From the NCBI GenBank assembly GCA_022841545.1, contig JALHRF010000029.1:1-38346 (forward strand): a stretch of 38,346 bases of DNA, written 5' to 3'. The notes beneath the pieces are model-generated. The model had not been told where the DNA came from. It worked only from the letters and a program-made list of their open reading frames with translations, and did no database searches. Shown here piece by piece: positions 25,816 through 35,402 of this stretch (position 1 is its first letter; every line of letters begins with the position of its first letter). This stretch comes from Bauldia sp. Its GTDB lineage: Bacteria; Pseudomonadota; Alphaproteobacteria; Rhizobiales; Kaistiaceae. Both the position numbers and the translations under genes were made by a program.

Positions 25816-26253
25816 GTGGTCCACTCATATGCCCTGCGTCCGGCGTGGACGCCGCTGACCATCGCGCTGATGGTGATTGGCTTCATCGTCTTCTGGCCGC
25901 TCGGCCTGTTGATGCTGGGCTACATCATCTGGGGACATCGCGTGCCGGAGCTGCGCCGTCACTTCGACGGAATGAAGAGCAACTTCGGATCCGAGTTCCG
26001 CGGCCGTTCATGGGGATGCAATTCCTCGCGCGGCGGCTTCACGCGGAGCGGCAACGTCGCCTTCGACGACTACCGCGAGCGCGAGTTGAAGCGGCTCGAG
26101 GAAGAGCGCCGGAAGCTCGAGGAAGAACGCCACGAGTTCGAGACGTTCATGGAGAATCTCCGCCGCGCCCGCGACCAGGAGGAGTTCGACCGCTTCATGC
26201 GCGATCGCCGCGCGATGAAGCCGGGCGACGAGGACAAGGCGATCGATCTCTGA
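25816..26253 (+). CDS. DUF2852-family membrane protein
   Basis: This 145-residue protein has one long hydrophobic segment (about 12-40, TIALMVIGFIVFWPLGLLML). A soluble C-terminal part follows with a charged coiled coil (about 85-130, YRERELKRLEEERRKLEEER and onward). The layout matches DUF2852, a family known mostly from alphaproteobacteria with no assigned function. The start is a GTG at 25816 preceded by gaggggagaagg; no ATG precedes the membrane segment. It is followed by a clear terminator, so it ends its transcription unit. Confidence 0.85.
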   Translation: MVHSYALRPAWTPLTIALMVIGFIVFWPLGLLMLGYIIWGHRVPELRRHFDGMKSNFGSEFRGRSWGCNSSRGGFTRSGNVAFDDYRERELKRLEEERRKLEEERHEFETFMENLRRARDQEEFDRFMRDRRAMKPGDEDKAIDL

Positions 26254-26274
26254 TCGCCTGCGTCTGACGATACC

Positions 26275-26304
26275 AAACGGCGGAGCTTCGGCTCCGCCGT
26301 TTTT
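26275..26304 (+). terminator. Intrinsic terminator after the DUF2852 gene
   Basis: AAACGGCGGAGC and GCTCCGCCGTTT pair perfectly around a TTCG loop, followed by further T. It lies 22 bp past the stop at 26253. This is a textbook stem with a stable tetraloop. Confidence 0.9.
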
Positions 26305-26799
26305 GATTCTGCGCGTTGGTTCGCGCAGCGACTCTGGACAGAAGGACAAGCGGTCTTCGAGGCTCGCGCATCCCGCTCTTGGACTTCAGAGCTTGTGAAG
26401 AACCCTGCCCACCGCTCATGCCTGCGCACGCAGGCATCCAGCTCCTCCCGCCCCGACATCGCCCTTTGGGAAACTGGATTCCCGCGTGCGCGGGAATGAG
26501 CGGGTGGGGATGTCGGCTTTCTATTGTGAAGGGCTGACCGTGGCAGGTTCGGGATTTGATTCAGTGAGGCAGATCGGGATTTCCTCACGGCCCCTGAGAG
26601 CGAGGCGAGGCGGGTAGCGCCACGAAGGCTCGATGCCCGCGATCCCGAATGGGCGGACACCAAACGTGGCTCATGCCCGGGTGCGAGCGGAGAGAGTCCT
26701 CCAAGCGCACGTCGCAAATCGACGCGACGGATTCCTGCTTCCGCCCAAATCGACGACAATCATCGCCACTGATTCGTTTTTCAGGATGCCTCGACCCGC
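26305..26799. repeat. Intergenic region with composite repeat, family B, second locus
   Basis: Two inverted 28 bp arms lie at 26414-26441 and 26473/26474-26501 with a 32 bp spacer. A degenerate trace of family A (gtcttcgaggctcgcgc) occurs near 26353-26370. The remaining 300 bp up to the metallopeptidase show no gene I can support. Confidence 0.75.
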
Positions 26800-27549
26800 A
26801 TGGTCTTCTTCGAACGCAAGCCGACGCCGCAGCCGCCGCGCGCGACTCACTTCGATCTCGTGACGGAGCGCGGCAATGTCGCGATCGCGCTCCGCCGTCA
26901 TCCGCGCGCGCGGAACTACACGCTTCGCGTCGGCACGGCGAAGGGCGCGCCGGTGCTGACCATGCCGGCGCGCGGCTCGCTCACCGAGGCCCGCGCTTTC
27001 CTCGACCGCCATGCGGGGTGGCTGGTCAACCAGATGGGCAAGCTGCCCGAGGTTCAGCCGATCGCCGACGGCGGCACCGTGCCGCTCCGCGGCGTGAGCC
27101 ACCGCGTCCTTCACGTCGCGGGCGCGCGCGGCACCGTGACGGTGGTGGACGAGGGCGACGAACGGGTGATGCTGGTCGCCGGCCGCCTCGAATATCTCCC
27201 GCGCCGCGTCGTCGACTTCATGAAGCGTGAGGCGAAACGCGACCTCGAGCGCGCCGCGCTCCGTCACGCCATGATGCTCGGCGTCCGCGTCAAGGCCATC
27301 CGGCTTCGCGACCAGACCAGCCGCTGGGGCTCGTGCACGTCGACGGGGCATCTCTCGTTCTCGTGGCGGCTGATCATGGCGCCGCCCTTCGTCCTCGACT
27401 ACCTCGCCGCCCACGAGGTGGCGCATCTCCAGGAGATGAACCACAGCCCGCGGTTCTGGCACCTAGTCGAGTCGGTCTGCCGAGAGACCGACGCGGCGCG
27501 CGCCTGGCTCAACCGCGAAGGGCCGAGCCTCCACGCCATCGGGACGTAA
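26800..27549 (+). CDS. YgjP-type zinc metallopeptidase (DUF45 / SprT-like)
   Basis: This 249-residue protein belongs to the M48-related YgjP/DUF45 group. The zinc site is HEVAHLQEMNHSPRFW (His205, Glu206, His209, with His215 as third ligand). RDQTSRWGSCTSTGHLSFSWRL in two parts is the signature segment before it. An N-terminal beta domain (about 20-135) is usual in the group. The function is probably proteolysis, possibly of DNA-bound or misfolded proteins, by analogy with SprT. It stands alone, followed by the convergent SIR2 gene after 115 bp. Confidence 0.9.
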   Translation: MVFFERKPTPQPPRATHFDLVTERGNVAIALRRHPRARNYTLRVGTAKGAPVLTMPARGSLTEARAFLDRHAGWLVNQMGKLPEVQPIADGGTVPLRGVSHRVLHVAGARGTVTVVDEGDERVMLVAGRLEYLPRRVVDFMKREAKRDLERAALRHAMMLGVRVKAIRLRDQTSRWGSCTSTGHLSFSWRLIMAPPFVLDYLAAHEVAHLQEMNHSPRFWHLVESVCRETDAARAWLNREGPSLHAIGT

Positions 27550-27664
27550 GGCAAGTGATCGTTCATGACGCTTGACCGGCCGTGCAGGGTGCGGAGGGCC
27601 TCACCCTGCGCCATAAGAGGGGCCTTCTCGACGGCGAACAGCGTTTGTCTGGCTCGCGGCCCAC

Positions 27665-28819
27665 CTATACAGGGTCGCTTATCACGCCAAGTCGGTGGAG
27701 TCTTGATACAGCATCGTCGTCGACGCCTCCTCTCAAAATATTGCTGTCAGGCAGCGATGATGAACCAAAAAATTTCTTATAGTTGTCTATAGTGGCATCA
27801 GAAGGATCCTTCGTAACGAGTATTAATTTTGGCCCGCTTCGCCTTGAAAGTTGAACGCGTTTTAGTAAGTATTTAAATTGATAGTCCGCGGACGGCATAG
27901 AATATCCAATAAATATCCATGTCTTTGCTTCTCGTAGTAGCTCTTCTGCTCTGGCCCAAGTGGCCTGATGCATTGGGAATTCGAGGGCCTTCCGATAGCT
28001 GAACGTGACAAACCGCGTGCCTAGTGCTGGCGCGCCGCAACCCGGACACAGTGCTCTTCGGACCGCGGGTTTAGGTTTGCGGCCAATGAACCGGCTAACT
28101 GTTTCGCCATCCGAATCCCGAAAAAGCCTAGCTGCAATTTGCTCGGTGGCGGAAGAAGGAAACCAAAAAAGACGACTACACGAGTCGCAATACATCCAAT
28201 TGACGGAGCCATGCGGCTTCAGAAGTTTTAGAGGGTTATTGATCGATCTTGACGTGTCGGCAAGTCGTACATGGCCGTTTACGAAGCGAGCTGCAATCGC
28301 CTCACAACCGTAGTCAAAAAAGGTAATTTTCTTTTCTTTCGCTATGATCTCTTCTACAACTGTGTCCCAATTCATGTTTAGAAGACCAACCGTATCAGTA
28401 TCTAATTGTTTCAGTACTTGTACGAGTGTTCTATATTGTTCGTCGGGAGCGTCACGTTTTGACCGATGCGCAATCGCAAGCATGCGAATTAATCGAACTA
28501 TTAAAGCCCGTCTCACAGTTCTTAGGTCAGACGCCGAGTATTTGTTCCCGAGATTATGTCCCGTATTTGCCGCGAGGTCTACGATCGTAAACAGATCTTC
28601 GAGTGGAGGCCATCTGTCAGCGCTTAGGGTGGCTCCGTCACCAAAAACATGATCTACAAAACTCGTAGCAAACTCCACGAGTATTGCGCTCGGTCCATCT
28701 TTCTTTAGGTTAGCTACGTCCAGCATTGCTCGGGTGAAATCGCTGGCCAGTGGAAGACCGGCGTTGTGAGAAAATCCAGCGCCTGCGACGATAAGATGAT
28801 CGATCGAGGATTTCGACAT
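27665..28819 (-). CDS. SIR2-domain protein, possible stand-alone antiviral or NAD-consuming enzyme
   Basis: This 384-residue protein has a SIR2-like fold. The NAD-binding loop is GAGFSHNAGLP at 13-23, followed by NMNWDTVVEE at 148-157 (the NxD element) and KPHGSVNW at 201-208 with the candidate catalytic His203. A four-cysteine zinc site follows (Cys211, Cys214, Cys258, Cys261), then FIGYSMPSADYQFKYLL. SIR2 domains of this prokaryotic type act as NADases or deacylases, many in phage defence. No fused or adjacent partner (HerA, Argonaute, Thoeris) is visible. The gene is strongly AT-rich compared with both flanks, which suggests recent transfer. Defence is an inference from family and composition. 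Confidence 0.85.
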   Translation of the reverse strand: MSKSSIDHLIVAGAGFSHNAGLPLASDFTRAMLDVANLKKDGPSAILVEFATSFVDHVFGDGATLSADRWPPLEDLFTIVDLAANTGHNLGNKYSASDLRTVRRALIVRLIRMLAIAHRSKRDAPDEQYRTLVQVLKQLDTDTVGLLNMNWDTVVEEIIAKEKKITFFDYGCEAIAARFVNGHVRLADTSRSINNPLKLLKPHGSVNWMYCDSCSRLFWFPSSATEQIAARLFRDSDGETVSRFIGRKPKPAVRRALCPGCGAPALGTRFVTFSYRKALEFPMHQATWARAEELLREAKTWIFIGYSMPSADYQFKYLLKRVQLSRRSGPKLILVTKDPSDATIDNYKKFFGSSSLPDSNILRGGVDDDAVSRLHRLGVISDPV

Positions 28820-28898
28820 GCGTCCATGCCCGTTGCGTGTATTTCAAGTTAGAACTAATCGATGATTGAAACTTTCTTAGAAAGAGTCAAGGCGACGG

Positions 28899-29702
28899 TC
28901 AGCCCCTCCGCGCGACGAACAGGTGGCGCGATAGCCGGCGGCTCGCCGAGAGCGCGTGGACGGTGCGGAGGAAGGCCTGCGTGCCCTCATAGGTCTCGGC
29001 GCCTTCGATCGCGATGAGTTCGTCCCGGTGCTTCTCCCGCGCCGCGATCCAGCGCGAGGACGTCTCTACCTCGTTGCCGGTGACGTCGTCGTGGCGGAGC
29101 AGCTCGAACCCGGCCGCGCCGAGGAGGCGCTGGTTCTCGCCTTCGGGAACGAACAGGAAGAAGCCGATCGAACTTCGCGTCGCGATCTCCTCGCTGGTGA
29201 GGATGCCGGTGACGACGATCGGGTCGGTGTAGAGGAGGAGGCCACCCGGCCGGAGCACGCGCCGCCATTCGGCGAGCACCGCCGGCCGGTCGCGGAGATG
29301 GTTGATCGCGTCGATGCACTGGACCGCGTCGAAGCTCTGGTCGGCGAAGGGGAGCGCGCCCGTCGCATCGACGCCCTTGAAGGCGGCGCGGGCCGCGAGG
29401 TTCCGCTCGGCCGCGGCCGCGTTCGCCGCGGCGACGCCCGCCTCGCTGATGTCGATGCCGGTGACCGGGACGCCGAAGGTCTCGGCGAGAAAAAGCGCCG
29501 GGCCGCCGGAGCCGCAGGCGACTTCGAGGAGACGCCTGTCCGGCGCGAGGGCGAGGTCGCGGCCGAAGCGCTTCTGCTCTTCGGCCGTGAGCCAGCTGTT
29601 CTGGCCGATGTCGCGGCCATAGGTTTCGGCGCGAACCGCGGCGAGCACCTCGGCGCCGAAGTTGCCGTAGGTCGATTTGTAGAAGCCGACGGGCTCGGTC
29701 AT
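28899..29702 (-). CDS. Class I SAM-dependent methyltransferase
   Basis: This 267-residue protein has the SAM-binding motif I LLEVACGSGGPALFLAE near 59-75, the acidic motif II GIDISEAGVA, and FDAVQCIDAINHLRD with RVLRPGGLLLYTDP as the post-motifs of the methyltransferase 11 group. The substrate is unknown; UbiE/COQ5-like small molecules are typical. It starts 19 bp after the aldo/keto reductase gene on the same strand, so the two are probably co-transcribed. The AT-rich SIR2 gene lies directly downstream in the same direction of view. Confidence 0.88.
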   Translation of the reverse strand: MTEPVGFYKSTYGNFGAEVLAAVRAETYGRDIGQNSWLTAEEQKRFGRDLALAPDRRLLEVACGSGGPALFLAETFGVPVTGIDISEAGVAAANAAAAERNLAARAAFKGVDATGALPFADQSFDAVQCIDAINHLRDRPAVLAEWRRVLRPGGLLLYTDPIVVTGILTSEEIATRSSIGFFLFVPEGENQRLLGAAGFELLRHDDVTGNEVETSSRWIAAREKHRDELIAIEGAETYEGTQAFLRTVHALSASRRLSRHLFVARRG

Positions 29703-29721
29703 CGCACGCCCCCAAGGGCCG

Positions 29722-30666
29722 TCAGCCCGCCCGGGTAATGCGGTCGACCTCGGCCAGGTCCTCGGCGCCGAGCTTCCAGCCGACGGCCTTGACGTTGGTC
29801 TCGATCTGCTCGGGCTTCGTCGCGCCGGTGATGATCGAAGCGACCTGCGGCCGCGCCGCGAGCCAGGACAGCGCCAGGTCGAGGAGCGTGTGCCCGCGCG
29901 ACTCGGCGAAGGCGACAAGCCGCTCGACCTTGTCGGCCCTCTGGCCCGAGAAGAACCGGTCGGCGTAGGTGGCCGAGCCGGTCAGCCGCGCGCCCTCCGG
30001 CATCGGCTGGCCTTTCCTGTACTTGCCGGACAGCGCGCCGCCGGCGAGCGGGAAGTAGGGGACGAGGCTGAGCCGGTGCGTTTCGAGCACTGGCAGGAGC
30101 GCATCCTCGATGCCGCGTTCGAGCAGACTGTACTCGTCCTGCGTGGCGACGAAGCCGGCGATTCCGAGCCGCTTCGCCGCCTCGACCGCATCGCCGGTCT
30201 CGCCGGGCGAGAAGTTCGAGGCCGCGAGCGCACGGACCTTGCCGGCCTTCGTGAGTTCCTCGGTGGCGCGGAGCGTCTCCTCGATCGGCGTGCCGGGGTC
30301 GGGCTCGTGCATGTAGAGGAGGTCGATCCAGTCGGTGCGGAGCCGCCGGAGGCTCGCCTCGACCGCCGACAGGATGTAGGTGCGCGTGCCGCGGCGTTCG
30401 GCCGGGTTGTCGGCCATCGGCTTGGCGAACTTGGTGGCGAGGACGACATCCTTCCGGCGCGCGCCGAGACACTGGCCGATGAAGTCCTCCGACTTGCCGC
30501 CGCCGCCATAGATGTCGGCAGTGTCGAGGTGGTTGACGCCGGCGGCGAGCGTCGCGTCGATCACCTTCCGGGTCGCCTCGAGGTCGATGCGGCCGCCGAA
30601 ATTGTTGCAGCCGAGGCCGATGAGCGAGACTTTCAGGCCGGACGTGCCGAGCGCGCGGAGTTCCAT
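29722..30666 (-). CDS. Aldo/keto reductase
   Basis: This 314-residue NADPH-dependent oxidoreductase has a TIM-barrel fold. The catalytic tetrad is visible: Asp and Tyr in HLDTADIYGGGGKSE, Lys in LATKFAKP, and His in DLLYMHEPDPG. The cofactor site near the C-terminus is SIITGATKPEQIETNVKA. It opens MELRALGTSGLKVSLIGLG, the standard start of the group. It reduces aldehydes or ketones; the natural substrate is not known. It is divergent from trpF. Confidence 0.93.
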   Translation of the reverse strand: MELRALGTSGLKVSLIGLGCNNFGGRIDLEATRKVIDATLAAGVNHLDTADIYGGGGKSEDFIGQCLGARRKDVVLATKFAKPMADNPAERRGTRTYILSAVEASLRRLRTDWIDLLYMHEPDPGTPIEETLRATEELTKAGKVRALAASNFSPGETGDAVEAAKRLGIAGFVATQDEYSLLERGIEDALLPVLETHRLSLVPYFPLAGGALSGKYRKGQPMPEGARLTGSATYADRFFSGQRADKVERLVAFAESRGHTLLDLALSWLAARPQVASIITGATKPEQIETNVKAVGWKLGAEDLAEVDRITRAG

Positions 30667-30856
30667 GGCGGGGTGTTCCTTGTCGGGGGAAGCGTGAGGC
30701 TACGGTGCGCACAGCAGGGGGTCAACACGCGACGCCAACCCTCCCTCGAGGGGAGAGCTGGGCCCGGTTGCGGCGGACGAGCATTGTTCGACATCGCGCG
30801 GCAGGCTCCCCTCGGTCCGCGTTGCGCCTTTGTCCGGTTCGTGTCACATCCCGGCC

Positions 30857-31555
30857 ATGAGCCTGATCATCAAGATCTGCGGGCTGTCGACGCCGGAGAC
30901 GATCGACGCCGCGCTTGGCGCCGGCGCCGACATGGTCGGTCTCGTATTCTTTCCGCCGAGCCCGCGCTTCGTCTCGCTGGAGGCGGCGGCACCGCTCGCG
31001 AAGCGGGCGCGCGGGCACGCGGCGATAACGGTGCTCACCGTCGACATGGACGAGGACGGGATCGCGGCGATCGTCGCGGCGATACGGCCGGATTGGCTGC
31101 AGTTCCACGGCCATGAGCCGCCGGAGCAGGTCCTGGCGCTGAAGCGGCGCTTCGGCCTGCCGGCGATGAAGGCGATCGGGGTCCGCGAGGCGGCGGACCT
31201 GGCGCAGGCCGACGCCTATCGCGGGGTTGCCGACCGTCTCCTCCTCGACGCCAAGCCGCCCAAGGGGGCAACGCGGCCGGGGGGCAATGCTGTCGCTTTC
31301 GACTGGGCGATCCTCGACGGGTTCGACCCGGGGCTGCCGTGGATGCTGTCGGGTGGTCTCGATCCGGGCAATGTCGGGGAGGCGGTGACGAGGACGCGGC
31401 CTCCGGGGGTCGACGTGTCATCCGGGGTCGAGTCGGCGCCGGGCGTGAAGGACCCGGACCGCATCGCGGCGTTCGTCGCGGCGGCACGGGGTGCGGGGCG
31501 AGACCTCCTCACCGCTCATCCCCGCGCAAGCAGGGATCCAGTTCTTTCAGACTGA
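30857..31555 (+). CDS. trpF: Phosphoribosylanthranilate isomerase
   Basis: TrpF catalyses the Amadori rearrangement of phosphoribosylanthranilate in tryptophan synthesis. From the ATG at 30857 it has 232 residues. The opening LIIKICGLSTPE places the catalytic Cys at residue 8. QFHGHEPPEQV, LLLDAKPPKG (catalytic Asp) and MLSGGLDPGNV (phosphate binding) are all present. The last 13 residues (220-232, AHPRASRDPVLSD) are encoded by a family B repeat arm and its spacer, so the natural end was probably a few residues earlier. It heads the trpF-trpB-cutA-trpA-accD-folC run. Confidence 0.95.
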   Translation: MSLIIKICGLSTPETIDAALGAGADMVGLVFFPPSPRFVSLEAAAPLAKRARGHAAITVLTVDMDEDGIAAIVAAIRPDWLQFHGHEPPEQVLALKRRFGLPAMKAIGVREAADLAQADAYRGVADRLLLDAKPPKGATRPGGNAVAFDWAILDGFDPGLPWMLSGGLDPGNVGEAVTRTRPPGVDVSSGVESAPGVKDPDRIAAFVAAARGAGRDLLTAHPRASRDPVLSD

Positions 31556-31600
31556 GTTGGTGACTGCAAAAGCCGGGTCCCAGCGTGCGCGGGGACGAGT
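31514..31600. repeat. Composite repeat, family B, third locus (inside the trpF 3' end)
   Basis: Two inverted 28 bp arms lie at 31514-31541 and 31573-31600 with a 31 bp spacer. Arm 1 lies inside trpF and supplies its terminal codons; arm 2 lies between trpF and trpB. The spacer resembles that at 18077-18108 (tttcag near its start, then a ...gtga.tg.aaa pattern). Confidence 0.8.
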
Positions 31601-31672
31601 GGTGATGGGAAGGACGGCCTGGAGTAACTGCCGCATTGCACTCGCCCGCCGTTTCGTGGCAAATCGCGCGCC

Positions 31673-32892
<1,220 letters not shown>

Positions 32893-32893
<1 letters not shown>

Positions 32894-33216
32894 TGCTGGA
32901 GGTCCACGTCAATTTCGGCAGCGCCGAGGAGGCGTCGACCGTGGCGCGCGGCGCGGTCGAGAAGCGGCTCGCGGCCGCCGCCAACGTCCATCCGGCGATC
33001 CGCTCCTTCTACTGGTGGCAGCAGGAGATCAAGGCGGAGGAGGAGGTGCCGGTGGTGTTCAAGACCTCGGAGATCCGGCTCCACGCGCTCGTGGACTTCA
33101 TCACCCGCGCGCACTCCTACGAGACGCCGGGGATCGTCGTGCATCGGCCGATGACGGTGAACCCGAAGTATCTCGCCTGGATCGACACCGAGACGCACCA
33201 GCTGCCGCGGCGGTGA
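32893..33216 (+). CDS. cutA: CutA-family divalent-ion tolerance protein
   Basis: This 107-residue protein fits CutA, a trimeric ferredoxin-like fold. Matching segments are VEKRLAAAANVHPAIRSFYWW, EVPVVFKTSE, ITRAHSYETPGIVVH and KYLAWIDTET. The usual LAAC cysteine is replaced by LAAA. CutA has been linked to copper tolerance, but its direct role is uncertain. The start overlaps the trpB stop. Its presence between trpB and trpA breaks the usual trpBA pair; the gene has normal base composition for the region. Confidence 0.88.
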
Positions 33217-33229
33217 GGATCAGTCAGCC

Positions 33230-33557
33230 TCAGGCGGCCTTCTCGACCTCGGATGCGGATCTTGTGCCCCAGTTCCTTCTCCGCGACCGCGAGGTCGTAA
33301 TGGCTCTGTAGGTTCATCCAGAACGCCGCTCCCGTGCCGGAATGCCGGCCGAGGCGGAGAGCGGTTTCGGCCGATATGCCACTGGCTCCGGCAGCAATAG
33401 CCGAGCTGCGGTTGGCGGGAACCTGCAACCTGAGCGCCAAGGCGTGCGCCGTCATTCCGCGCGCCGCCAGTTCGTCCGCGAGCGTCAGGCCAGGATGCAC
33501 TGGCGAAAACCGGAATCCGCCGGAAGGGGCGGCAACGGTGCGTCGGGATCGGGCCAT
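33230..33557 (-). pseudogene. HigA-type antitoxin with a C-terminal frameshift
   Basis: From the ATG at 33557 the frame encodes a HigA/VapI-type HTH protein: HPGLTLADELAARGMTAHALA, then ISAETALRLGRHSGTGAAFW and MNLQSHYDLAVAEKELGHKI. After KIRI the frame shifts. Moving one base restores EVEKAA and a stop at 33230, the usual end of such proteins. As it stands, translation runs on to a stop at 33117, antisense to cutA. The normal partner HigB is missing; trpA begins where the toxin gene should be. It lies on the opposite strand between cutA and trpA. I read it as a decaying orphan antitoxin; a sequencing error is the alternative. Confidence 0.72.
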
Positions 33558-33637
33558 GAGGGGGATTCTGGCAGGCCGAGACAATGGGCGCAACTCCGGC
33601 ATTTCCCCCTGCCGCGCCCTGTGCTAGCCAACCGCCC

Positions 33638-34480
33638 ATGACAGAGACCCGCATCGACCGCCGTTTCGCGGCGCTGAGACACGAGGGCCGGCCGGCCCTC
33701 GTCACCTTCGTCATGGCCGGCGACCCCGACCACGAGACGTCGCTCGCGATCGTCCGGGCGCTGCCTGCGGCCGGCGCCGATGTGATCGAGATCGGCATGC
33801 CGTTCTCCGACCCGATGGCCGATGGCCCGGCGATCCAGATGGCCGGACAGCGGGCGCTGCTCGGCGGCGAGACGCTCCGCAAGACGCTCGGCCTGGTCCG
33901 CGCCTTCCGCGAGGGTGACCGGGATACGCCGATTGTCCTGATGGGGTACTACAACCCGATCTATTCGATGGGCAGCGATCGTTTTCTGGATGAGGCGAAG
34001 GCCGCTGGCGTCGACGGGCTGATCGTGGTCGACCTACCGCCAGAGGCCGACGACGAGCTGTGCCTGCCGGCGATCGAGCGCGGCCTCAGCTTCATTCGCC
34101 TCGCGACGCCGACCACCGACGATAAGCGGCTGCCCGCGGTCTTGGCCAATACCTCGGGCTTCGTCTACTACGTCTCGATCCTCGGAATCACCGGCAGCGC
34201 TTCGCCCGACGCCGTGCGCGTCGGCGGGGCGGTGACAAGGATCAAGCGGCACACCATATTGCCTGTCGTGGTCGGCTTCGGCGTCAGGACCGCGGCCCAG
34301 GCCGCAGCCTTGGGGCGTGAGGCCGACGGCGTCGTGGTCGGGTCGGCGATCGTCGGCGCGGTCGCCGCGTCGCTCGATGCGGGCGGCCGGGCGACGGCCG
34401 GTACGGTCAAGGCCGTGACCGACCTCGTCGCCGATCTGGCCGGCGGCGTCCGCGCGGCGCGGGCCGAAGCGGCCGAGTAG
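33638..34480 (+). CDS. trpA: Tryptophan synthase alpha chain
   Basis: TrpA cleaves indole-3-glycerol phosphate to indole, which passes to TrpB. The protein has 280 residues. The catalytic Glu is in [18 protein letters not shown], and the catalytic Asp lies in [25 protein letters not shown] and [12 protein letters not shown] bind the phosphate. The start at 33638 is the family ATG; the frame is open upstream by 18 codons. A HigA remnant lies antisense just upstream, so trpA is about 420 bp from cutA rather than coupled to trpB. Confidence 0.97.
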   Translation: MTETRIDRRFAALRHEGRPALVTFVMAGDPDHETSLAIVRALPAAGADVIEIGMPFSDPMADGPAIQMAGQRALLGGETLRKTLGLVRAFREGDRDTPIVLMGYYNPIYSMGSDRFLDEAKAAGVDGLIVVDLPPEADDELCLPAIERGLSFIRLATPTTDDKRLPAVLANTSGFVYYVSILGITGSASPDAVRVGGAVTRIKRHTILPVVVGFGVRTAAQAAALGREADGVVVGSAIVGAVAASLDAGGRATAGTVKAVTDLVADLAGGVRAARAEAAE

Positions 34481-34491
34481 GAGTATTTGCC

Positions 34492-35391
34492 GTGAGCTGG
34501 ATCAGCAACGTCGTCCGTCCGAAGATCCGGAATTTCCTCGCCAAGAAGGATGTCCCGCAGAATCTCTGGATCAAGTGTCCCGAGACCGGCGAGATGGTCT
34601 TCCATCGCGATCTCGAGGCGAACCACTACGTCATTCCCGGCTCCGGCTACCACATGCGGATGACGGCGAAGCAGCGCTTCGAGTATTTCTTCGACAATGC
34701 GACCTGGGAGACGATTCCGTCTCCCGACGTGCCCGCCGATCCGCTCAGGTTCCGCGACGAGCGCCGCTATACCGACCGCCTCCGCGACGCCCGCGCCAAG
34801 ACCGGGGCGGTCGATTCCGTCCAGATCGGCGCGGGGACGGTCGAGGGCGTGCCGGTGATCTCGGCCGTCCAGGACTTCGACTTCATGGGCGGCTCGCTCG
34901 GCATGGCGGCCGGCGAGGCGGTGATCACCGGGCTGATGGCCGCGCGCGAGCGGCGGAAGCCCTTCGTGCTCTTCGCCGCGTCGGGCGGCGCGCGGATGCA
35001 GGAGGGCGTGCTGGCGCTCATGCAATTGCCGCGCACCACGGTCGCGGTCGATGCCTTCCGTGACGAGAAATTGCCCTACATCGTTGTGCTGACCCATCCG
35101 ACCACCGGCGGCGTCACCGCCTCCTACGCCATGCTGGGCGACATCCACCTCGCCGAGCCGGGGGCGCTGATCGGTTTTGCGGGGCCGCGGGTCATCGAGC
35201 AAACCATCCGCGAGAAGCTGCCCGACGGCTTCCAGCGGGCCGAGTACCTGCTCGAGCACGGCATGATCGACCAGGTCGTCCATCGCCACCAGCTTCGCCC
35301 GACCATCGCGCGGCTCTGCCGGCTGCTCGCCCCCGAAAGCAGCCCCGACGCCTCTCCGGAACCGCTTGTCATCGAGGCCGAGCCGGTCTAG
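34492..35391 (+). CDS. accD: Acetyl-CoA carboxylase carboxyltransferase subunit beta
   Basis: AccD pairs with AccA to transfer a carboxyl group from biotin to acetyl-CoA, the first step of fatty acid synthesis. The protein has 299 residues. The crotonase-like core has [24 protein letters not shown] and [16 protein letters not shown]. The N-terminal four-cysteine zinc ribbon of E. coli AccD is mostly missing: [20 protein letters not shown] holds only one of the four cysteines, and the second pair is replaced by VIPGSGYHM. This loss seems usual for alphaproteobacteria. The start is a GTG at 34492, 11 bp after trpA, so the two are co-transcribed. Confidence 0.96.
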   Translation: MSWISNVVRPKIRNFLAKKDVPQNLWIKCPETGEMVFHRDLEANHYVIPGSGYHMRMTAKQRFEYFFDNATWETIPSPDVPADPLRFRDERRYTDRLRDARAKTGAVDSVQIGAGTVEGVPVISAVQDFDFMGGSLGMAAGEAVITGLMAARERRKPFVLFAASGGARMQEGVLALMQLPRTTVAVDAFRDEKLPYIVVLTHPTTGGVTASYAMLGDIHLAEPGALIGFAGPRVIEQTIREKLPDGFQRAEYLLEHGMIDQVVHRHQLRPTIARLCRLLAPESSPDASPEPLVIEAEPV

Positions 35392-35402
35392 GCGCCTCCC
35401 CT

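Noticed and set aside
27565-27792. Small + strand frames after the metallopeptidase
   Set aside because: They overlap the SIR2 3' end and show no start signal or recognisable sequence.
33117-33229. The extended C-terminus of the HigA-like protein as real coding sequence
   Set aside because: It lies antisense to cutA and follows a single-base shift that removes the normal family ending.
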